Source of the DNA: Paludibacteraceae bacterium
GTDB lineage: Bacteria > Bacteroidota > Bacteroidia > Bacteroidales > Paludibacteraceae
Reading direction: 5' to 3'
DNA length: 5,193 bases
Assembly (NCBI GenBank): GCA_017402895.1
Contig: JAFPLG010000046.1
Coordinates: forward strand, 1 to 5,193
Below the pieces are notes generated by a model. The model had not been told where the DNA came from. It ran no database searches and saw only the letters and a list, made by a program, of their open reading frames with translations. Of the stretch, positions 1 to 4,265 are shown piece by piece. Position 1 is the first letter of the stretch. Each line of letters begins with the position of its first letter. A program made the position numbers and the translations under genes.

Positions 1-236
1 ATATCATGAATCGCCAAGTCGTCGTCGCACGGGAAACAAATCAGGTAGTGCTGGTTTCCCTTGTGATTGCGCATAAAGATATTCTTGCAATGCAGGCTGC
101 CATCGTCGTGCCACCAGCGTTTCGCTTCCTCGATGGTCTTGCCTTCGGGATGATTGTAGGTGGTGAACGGAATCCCGTGGTCGGTCAGATACCGCAGAAC
201 GGCCTCTTGTCTATCGGATATGATCTCGTAGCTCAT
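1..236 (-). CDS. YbaK/ProX-type aminoacyl-tRNA deacylase, C-terminus missing
   Basis: Only the first 78 codons are in the window; the gene continues past the left edge. The reading begins MSYEIISDRQEAVLRYLTDH and carries the hallmarks of the prolyl-tRNA-synthetase-associated editing domain (YbaK/ProX/PrdX): a GIPFTTYNHPEGKTIEEAK segment (residues 21-39) and then HCKNIFMRNHKGNQHYLICF (49-68). Lys51 in the CKNIF motif aligns with the catalytic or substrate-binding lysine known in this family. Such free-standing cytoplasmic proteins hydrolyse Ala-tRNA(Pro), or other mischarged tRNAs, in trans. The ATG overlaps the stop of the upstream HAD gene (ATGA, positions 236-233), so translation is probably coupled, and the gene is likely read from the HAD promoter. 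No Shine-Dalgarno sequence is visible. The family call is firm; the exact tRNA substrate is inferred. Confidence 0.87.
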   Translation of the reverse strand, partial: MSYEIISDRQEAVLRYLTDHGIPFTTYNHPEGKTIEEAKRWWHDDGSLHCKNIFMRNHKGNQHYLICFPCDDDLAIHD

Positions 237-874
237 ACGCAATGTAGTATTTCTTCGGGTTGGTCGATAATATGCGCTATGCCGGCATCCACTAATTTCT
301 CCCGTGCAACAAAGCCCCACGAACAGGCCACAAACGGCACATCTGCATTCCGGGCGGTCTCAAAATCGACAAGGCTGTCGCCGATATATAAAATCTGAGT
401 TTTCTGATTATTCTGAATACTCTGAATAATATCAAACACTATCTGTGGATTCGGCTTGCGCTCGATGCCTTCGCGTTCGCCGAGAATGACGTCAAAAACG
501 CCCGGAAAGAAATGATGCACTATTTTCTCGGTGGCTGCTTGGTACTTATTGCTTGCCACAGCCAGCAGATGACCTGCAGCTTTGAGCTCGGCCAATACAT
601 CGGATATCCCCTCGTACGGCCGTGTGAAATCGCAGTTGTGCGCATCGTAGTACGGCACGAAATACGCCCGGACACGCAGGATATTTTCTTCGGTTCGTTC
701 CGTTTCCGGCAGGGCACGACGAATCAGGTTGTTGATGCCGTTTCCCACCTTAGCCGGATAGGCCTCGATGGGATACGTAGGGTAACCGGTTTTCTCCAGT
801 GCATAGTTGCACGCATAGCCCAAGTCATCAATCGTATTGAGCAGCGTTCCGTCCAAATCGAAAATTACAATCAT
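233..874 (-). CDS. HAD-superfamily hydrolase, phosphoglycolate phosphatase (Gph)-like
   Basis: A 213-residue cytoplasmic phosphatase of the haloacid dehalogenase superfamily with a cap domain (subfamily IA). All four motifs are present. Motif I is DLDGT, with nucleophile Asp6 and acid/base Asp8. Motif II is VASNK, with Ser108. Motif III is Lys140 in RKPNP. Motif IV is GDSLVD, with Asp166 and Asp170 as Mg2+ ligands. Residues 15-85 form the helical cap. Length and motif spacing fit phosphoglycolate phosphatases and beta-phosphoglucomutase-like enzymes, but substrate cannot be read from sequence. The frame stays open nine codons further upstream to an ATG at 901. I prefer the ATG at 874, because it puts DxD six residues from the start as usual and because the promoter's -7 box lies at 879-886, inside that extension. 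The stop overlaps the start of the tRNA deacylase gene by 4 bases, so the two form an operon. Confidence 0.92.
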   Translation of the reverse strand: MIVIFDLDGTLLNTIDDLGYACNYALEKTGYPTYPIEAYPAKVGNGINNLIRRALPETERTEENILRVRAYFVPYYDAHNCDFTRPYEGISDVLAELKAAGHLLAVASNKYQAATEKIVHHFFPGVFDVILGEREGIERKPNPQIVFDIIQSIQNNQKTQILYIGDSLVDFETARNADVPFVACSWGFVAREKLVDAGIAHIIDQPEEILHCV

Positions 875-878
875 TGTG

Positions 879-909
879 CAAAGGTACGGAAAATAATCCA
901 ATTGCGCAA
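879..909 (-). promoter_or_regulatory. Bacteroidota-type promoter for the HAD/deacylase operon
   Basis: On the minus strand, TACCTTTG (886-879) exactly fits the TAnnTTTG -7 consensus of the Bacteroidota housekeeping sigma factor. A TTG -33 box (909-907) lies 20 bases upstream, inside the palindrome TTGCGCAA (902-909). Transcription should start about 4-6 bases past the box, at roughly 873-875. That falls on or next to the ATG at 874, so the mRNA would be leaderless or nearly so. The match and spacing are seen in the sequence; use of the promoter is inferred. Confidence 0.7.
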
Positions 910-936
910 GAATTGCCGTAAAAAATCGAATTTAAT

Positions 937-967
937 TTGCGTATATTGGGAAAAAGCAGTAATTTTG
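937..967 (+). promoter_or_regulatory. Bacteroidota-type promoter for the envelope gene pair
   Basis: TTG (937-939), 20 bases, then TAATTTTG (960-967) fits the TTG-N17-23-TAnnTTTG consensus. The predicted start near 972 gives a leader of about 35 bases before the ATG at 1007. It is arranged back to back with the promoter of the HAD gene, with 27 bases between the two -33 boxes and the same 20-base spacer in each. The leader has no obvious Shine-Dalgarno sequence or strong stem-loop. Confidence 0.68.
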
Positions 968-1006
968 CAACCGATATAAGCCCATCTTTGATTGGATACG
1001 AACGCG

Positions 1007-2260
1007 ATGACAAGACGCCTATTCTACATATTCCTTCTGCTGGTTTGGCTGATGCCCGCGTATGCGCAGACGGCTACCAAGGCCGAAAAAGCCGATAAGG
1101 AACTGAGTCAGGCACTCAAGTACCTGTATCGTGCCGGAGACCGTGTGGACAGGTACTTGCTGCAAGGTGTAGACACCGACTATATCACCCTACCCGAGCA
1201 CTGCTGGCGTTTGGCCTTGACCACCGGCATGGTGGGCATCAACTCGAATCTGACATTCGACAACATGTCGGAAGTAGGACGTATTAGTTTCCTGACCCGC
1301 ACGTCGTCGAGTATAGATGTCGGTTTTCATGCCGGCTACCGCTCGCTCGGCTTTGGTTATAGTTGGGACGCCATGCATGCCTATTCTCAGAAACTGAGTT
1401 TCTCGCTCGGCAGCAAGATCTTTGGATTGGATTTCTCCCATCAGAAGAGTGCCAACATCCAGGGTAAGGCTGTTTTTCGTGACCTGAAAGACAGTCCGGC
1501 AGTGGATATCGAACAAGGTCTGCTGCGTATCACGAATACGAATCTGAGCCTATGGTACGCGTTGAACTCAGCCCACTACTCGCATCGTGCCGCTATATCC
1601 CAGTCGTATATCCAGCGCCGCACAGCCGGTTCGTTGCTCCTATCCCTATCGTACATGGCCACCGACGTTTCGGTGCATGACACTTTGACCTACAAAGGGC
1701 AGCCTATCATCTCGAAGCTTCTAATGAACGACATCACCCACCTCCGTACCCACCAGGTGGCCGTAGGACTCGGATACGGCATCAACTACACGCCCAACCG
1801 AGGCAAGGTACTGCTCCATCTGGATGCCCACCTCAAACTCGTTTGCTATTCTATCAACGAGATCACGTTCGCCGTACCGGATTCGATTGTTCTGCCGGGC
1901 GAGCCGCATTATGATATCGATCCGCGTTTTCCGGTGCATGTCACGGGCAATCTGCGTGCCGCAGTCAGCTGGGAGATATGTCCGTGGGCACATTTGAGTT
2001 GGTGGGTGATAGGTAATAATATCCGGTTCACGTCCAAGAACGACGAACTGAGTCGCTCGCTCGAAATGAGCAATTGGAACTGGCAGACCTGTCTGTCGGT
2101 GGGCGTGCGTCTGGGTGCCGGCAAAGAACGCGTGCGTAAGGCTCTGGACGACGAGACGCTGCCGATGGCCGAAAGCATACCACAACCGGTGGACTCTACC
2201 CGCAAGAAGTTGCCGCAGTGGGTAACCGACTATTTCTACTCGCCGAGAGTACGTTACTAA
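1007..2260 (+). CDS. DUF4421-like outer-membrane beta-barrel protein
   Basis: A 417-residue exported protein with no known biochemical role. A signal peptide (MTRRLFYIFLLLVWLMPAYA, then Q21) has a charged N-terminus, a hydrophobic core and an AYA cleavage site. A helical charged segment (25-50) precedes GVDTDYITLPEH (54-65). Then come alternating amphipathic segments rich in aromatic and small residues, typical of outer-membrane beta-strands: VGFHAGYRSLGFGYSWD (105-121), LSFSLGSKIFGLDFSHQ (130-146), YSHRAAISQSYIQRRTAGS (191-209) and a last strand, TCLSVGVRLGAG (361-372). The order of TDYI, the GYRSLGFGYSWD strand and the S-QSYIQRRTAGS motif resembles the DUF4421 family of Bacteroidota; this is from memory, not a search. 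A polar tail of about 45 residues follows the last strand. I chose the ATG at 1007 over an in-frame TTG at 992, which would only add five residues before the signal peptide. The next gene begins 4 bases after the stop. Confidence 0.78.
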   Translation: MTRRLFYIFLLLVWLMPAYAQTATKAEKADKELSQALKYLYRAGDRVDRYLLQGVDTDYITLPEHCWRLALTTGMVGINSNLTFDNMSEVGRISFLTRTSSSIDVGFHAGYRSLGFGYSWDAMHAYSQKLSFSLGSKIFGLDFSHQKSANIQGKAVFRDLKDSPAVDIEQGLLRITNTNLSLWYALNSAHYSHRAAISQSYIQRRTAGSLLLSLSYMATDVSVHDTLTYKGQPIISKLLMNDITHLRTHQVAVGLGYGINYTPNRGKVLLHLDAHLKLVCYSINEITFAVPDSIVLPGEPHYDIDPRFPVHVTGNLRAAVSWEICPWAHLSWWVIGNNIRFTSKNDELSRSLEMSNWNWQTCLSVGVRLGAGKERVRKALDDETLPMAESIPQPVDSTRKKLPQWVTDYFYSPRVRY

Positions 2261-2264
2261 AACG

Positions 2265-3503
2265 ATGAAACGATTCTTATATATAGTTTTGCTGCTTAGT
2301 CTCGCATGCACGAGTTGGGCGAAAAGTTACTACGGACGTGTGGTTGATGGTGCCGGTCAGCCGGTGCCGTATGCCACGGTCTTTCCGCTGGATAGTGTTG
2401 TGCTGGGTACGGCCACCAACGACCGCGGACTCTTTGTCTTCGAAGCCAACCTGCCGGAAAACGGTCTGGTGATGGTCAGTTTTGTAGGTTATGAACGCAA
2501 GACAGTGCCGCTCAGCAAACTCCATGGTGATACGATGACTATCGTTATTCATGAGCGTCCTATCGCACTGGATGAAACGACTGTTAGTGCCCGCCATAAA
2601 AAGATCAAAGCCAAGCATCGTGAAATGGCGCAACTCTTGTTGAAGGTATATAATCAGCTTGCAGGAGAATGGCCCGAACAATGCACGCGTTATCATGTGG
2701 TTTCTGAGGCACGCATGACATCACAGAATAGCGCTTGGGGAACAGAGCAGATGGTCGCATCGATTGTGACTATTCCGGAAGCAGCAAAAAAAGGAAGCGA
2801 CTCCGTACAACTCCACGCCGAACACTGTAAACGATTCTTCAAGCCGGAGATACGCCAACGGGCCAACCTAGCCTACCAAGCTAAAGAACTGGATGCTAAG
2901 ACTCGCAAATATGCCGCGGCTATAGATTCGGGTGTTGCCGTTCATAGTATGCTCTTTCAGATTGGCGATGTCCGTTACAACCTTGAATCTACCATGCATG
3001 ACTATAAGCATTGGACCGTAGTCAGCGAGAGTCCTACAGAAATGATTCTGAGTCATAAAGAAGGCAAAAACTATCTGGGCATTTTCAAGTGGAATATCAC
3101 GCGTAATTATGTCGTTAATCCGAAAACGTATGCAATAATACGTCTGTCAGAGCACCTGACCATGGATGTGAATATTCCTTTCGGCAAACGGCTGAAAGGA
3201 CAAGAACTGTTGCTACTTAATCTGCTTAACATGTCTGAACAGCAGTATGAGAAATTCCGATTAAGAAAAGGACATCTCGACTGCACGCTTACCACGCGTT
3301 ATCAGCGGCGAAATGGACAGATTTATATCCTGGAGAAGAACCTGAAAACAGATGCCAATATCGTGGGTACCAAGGATCGCGTCATCCCTATTCACTTTCG
3401 AGCCGGACAGCGTGTGACCGGATTTGAGACGCAGGGAGTAAAACCGCTCAAGCGAAGCCAGATTACTACCCGCTTCCCCCGCCAAATCGTCGAGATATTC
3501 TAA
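2265..3503 (+). CDS. secreted protein with N-terminal carboxypeptidase-regulatory-like domain
   Basis: A 412-residue exported protein of unknown function. A signal peptide (residues 1-19, ending TSWA before K20) leads into a carboxypeptidase D regulatory-like beta-sandwich (about 21-110). Its typical pattern is visible: GRVVDGAGQPVPYATV, a TATNDRGLFVF turn, VMVSFVGYERKTV, then IALDETTVSA. In Bacteroidota this domain usually precedes a TonB-dependent receptor or another envelope module. Here no TonB plug or long barrel follows. Residues 111-380 form a mixed alpha/beta region starting with KIKAKHREMAQLLLKVYNQL, which recalls the soluble middle part of CarboxypepD_reg/DUF5686-type proteins, but I cannot name it. 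It is probably periplasmic or attached to the outer membrane. The ATG is 4 bases after the stop of the DUF4421-like gene, so the two are almost certainly co-transcribed and may form a complex. The last ~35 codons overlap an odd repeat (3435-3470). Confidence 0.83.
   Translation: MKRFLYIVLLLSLACTSWAKSYYGRVVDGAGQPVPYATVFPLDSVVLGTATNDRGLFVFEANLPENGLVMVSFVGYERKTVPLSKLHGDTMTIVIHERPIALDETTVSARHKKIKAKHREMAQLLLKVYNQLAGEWPEQCTRYHVVSEARMTSQNSAWGTEQMVASIVTIPEAAKKGSDSVQLHAEHCKRFFKPEIRQRANLAYQAKELDAKTRKYAAAIDSGVAVHSMLFQIGDVRYNLESTMHDYKHWTVVSESPTEMILSHKEGKNYLGIFKWNITRNYVVNPKTYAIIRLSEHLTMDVNIPFGKRLKGQELLLLNLLNMSEQQYEKFRLRKGHLDCTLTTRYQRRNGQIYILEKNLKTDANIVGTKDRVIPIHFRAGQRVTGFETQGVKPLKRSQITTRFPRQIVEIF
3435..3470. 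repeat. copy 2 of an imperfect 36-bp repeat, inside the 3' end of the envelope gene
   Basis: This segment resembles 3558-3593, lying exactly 123 bases (41 codons) away. About 23 of 36 positions match, including the shared core AGCGAAGC. On the minus strand the two copies read GSNLASLERFYS (here) and GSYLASLERLLP (the other), and most differences in the first nine codons are in third positions. On the plus strand this copy encodes GVKPLKRSQITT of the envelope protein. The similarity is seen directly; its origin is unclear. Confidence 0.45.
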
Positions 3504-3506
3504 CAA

Positions 3507-3524
3507 GACATCCGGAAGGATGTC
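3507..3524. other. stem-loop just after the envelope gene stop
   Basis: A perfect 7-bp stem, GACATCC (3507-3513) with GGATGTC (3518-3524), closes a GGAA loop, 3 bases after the stop codon at 3503. No U-run follows on the plus strand (CGTGGG comes next), so it is not a classical intrinsic terminator in that direction. It could stabilise the 3' end of the mRNA. Read leftward it is followed only by TTGTTAG. Confidence 0.6.
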
Positions 3525-3535
3525 CGTGGGTGGAA

Positions 3536-3597
3536 TGTGGGGCTCGAAAATTGCCTTTGGCAATAATCGTTCGAGCGAAGCGAGATAAGACCCCACA
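3536..3597. other. nested inverted-repeat element, possible structured RNA
   Basis: A 62-bp imperfect palindrome made of three nested pairings: TGTGGGG (3536-3542) with CCCCACA (3591-3597), CTCGAA (3543-3548) with TTCGAG (3570-3575), and ATTGCC (3550-3555) with GGCAAT (3559-3564) around a TTT loop. The segment 3576-3590 is left unpaired on the 3' side. An alternative pairing of TTCG (3570-3573) with CGAA (3576-3579) competes with the middle stem. Both strands can fold. It could be a REP-like repeat, a small miniature element without visible target duplication, or the body of a small RNA. No protein is needed to explain it. Confidence 0.5.
3558..3593. repeat. copy 1 of the imperfect 36-bp repeat, in the intergenic region
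   Basis: Partner of 3435-3470, overlapping the 3' half of the nested palindrome. On the minus strand it reads GSYLASLERLLP, in the same frame as the other copy. That frame is open from a GTG at 3596 down to 3261. On the plus strand, in the frame of the envelope gene, it has a stop codon and only weak similarity to the gene's C-terminus. Confidence 0.45.
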
Positions 3598-3609
3598 ACA
3601 CTAAGCCCC

Positions 3610-3630
3610 CTATTATACTATGTATAATAG
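3610..3630. other. perfect 9-bp stem-loop
   Basis: CTATTATAC (3610-3618) pairs fully with GTATAATAG (3622-3630) across a TAT loop. It is AT-rich, symmetric and lies mid-way in the convergent intergenic region. On the plus strand CAAAAATT follows; on the minus strand GGGGGC follows. Neither side has a terminator U-run, so it may be an operator-like palindrome or part of a structured RNA. Confidence 0.55.
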
Positions 3631-3631
3631 C

Positions 3632-3663
3632 AAAAATTGGCAAATCAAAAAGTGATGATTTGC
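3632..3663 (-). terminator. possible weak intrinsic terminator for the hydrolase/flavoprotein operon
   Basis: On the minus strand, GCAAATCA (3663-3656) and TGATTTGC (3647-3640) form an 8-bp stem with an 8-base loop, followed by CAA and five T residues (3636-3632). It sits 56 bases after the flavoprotein stop. The stem is AT-rich, so termination would be weak. It would also lie only about 10 bases after the start of any transcript from the promoter at 3680-3711. Confidence 0.4.
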
Positions 3664-3679
3664 ATTTCTAAAATTTGTG

Positions 3680-3711
3680 CAAAGTTACTACATTTTTTTT
3701 AAATTATGCAA
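3680..3711 (-). promoter_or_regulatory. leftward Bacteroidota-type promoter in a convergent intergenic region
   Basis: On the minus strand, TAACTTTG (3687-3680) matches TAnnTTTG exactly, and a TTG -33 box (3711-3709) lies 21 bases upstream across an A-rich spacer. Predicted transcription starts near 3673-3675 and runs leftward into the stem-loop region, antisense to the 3' end of the envelope gene. No normal gene follows: the first ATG (3665) gives only MQIITF before a stop. The match is as good as those of the two gene promoters in this window. Confidence 0.55.
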
Positions 3712-3718
3712 GTATTTT

Positions 3719-4255
3719 TTAACAATTTTTTCCTAATTCGTACGCTTCTTGGAGTTTGGGATTGCCGGCTATCTCACGCGGGTCGTTCACTCCTCCGCAG
3801 AACAAATGCCCTTTGAGTGAAGCCTTCTCAAAACAGTCAATCCACCCTTGTAGTCCACTCTCGGCACGCTTGGGCGTGTGTTCCTCGTCCTCGGCTGCTG
3901 TGGTCAGCAGATAGATGTCGCGGAAACGATAATCCTTCGGATACATGGCGTTCATGCGATCGATAAGCGTTTTCATCTGCCCCGCCATCTCATAATAATA
4001 GATAGGTGTCGCCCAACAAACGACATCGGCGTTGAGCACGCTGTCCATGATTGCCGGCACATCGTCCTTGAATACACATGCACCGGTGCGCTGGCAACCG
4101 AAACAACCGATACAGAATTTTATTTCTTTGCCGCGAAGCGAAATCAGTTCCACTTCATGCCCTGCGGCTTTTGCGCCTTCGGCAAACTGCTCCGCCATAA
4201 TGTGACTGTTCGAGCCGGGGCGAAGACTGGTTGAGATAACTACTACTTTGCTCAT
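3719..4255 (-). CDS. flavodoxin-fold NAD(P)H-dependent oxidoreductase, iron-sulfur flavoprotein-like
   Basis: A 178-residue cytoplasmic flavoprotein. The N-terminus MSKVVVISTSLRPGSNSHIM has the first beta-strand and the FMN phosphate loop (STSLRPGSNS, 8-17) of the NADPH-dependent FMN reductase/flavodoxin fold. ATPIYYYEMAGQMKTLIDR (82-100) is the usual flavin-contact segment and following helix, and YLLTTAAEDEEH (115-126) the next strand and loop. The motif CIGCFGCQRTGAC (48-60) gives C-x2-C-x2-C-x5-C with Cys48, 51, 54 and 60, the compact cysteine pattern of iron-sulfur flavoproteins, so a 4Fe-4S cluster is possible. The family also contains quinone and nitro reductases, so substrate is open. 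The ATG at 4255 gives a normal N-terminus. The frame is open upstream, but that stretch is antisense-like noise inside the hydrolase gene. It lies 10 bases after the hydrolase stop, so the two are probably one operon. Confidence 0.88.
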   Translation of the reverse strand: MSKVVVISTSLRPGSNSHIMAEQFAEGAKAAGHEVELISLRGKEIKFCIGCFGCQRTGACVFKDDVPAIMDSVLNADVVCWATPIYYYEMAGQMKTLIDRMNAMYPKDYRFRDIYLLTTAAEDEEHTPKRAESGLQGWIDCFEKASLKGHLFCGGVNDPREIAGNPKLQEAYELGKNC

Positions 4256-4265
4256 ACTATGCTTA

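Noticed and set aside
6..398. Open plus-strand frame across the deacylase and HAD genes
   Set aside because: It is antisense to two clearly recognised genes and has no domain features; the same holds for the other long antisense frames at 512-979, 1721-2311, 3878-4234 and 4248-4700.
875..901. Longer N-terminus of the HAD protein from the ATG at 901
   Set aside because: The extra nine codons overlap the TAnnTTTG box and would put the DxD motif unusually far from the start.
981..990. Second plus-strand -7 box (CATCTTTG)
   Set aside because: It lacks the TA of TAnnTTTG; the box at 960-967 matches fully and has a -33 partner.
992..1006. Upstream TTG start for the DUF4421-like gene
   Set aside because: It only adds five residues before a complete signal peptide that begins well at the ATG at 1007.
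2265..2340. Lipoprotein signal (LSLAC) in the second envelope protein
   Set aside because: Residues before Cys15 are S-L-A, not the [LVI]-[ASTVI]-[GAS] lipobox, and a good signal peptidase I site (TSWA before K20) follows.
3536..3630. Miniature inverted-repeat transposable element
   Set aside because: Inverted repeats are present, but I found no flanking target duplication or second full copy within the window, so I left it as a structured element.
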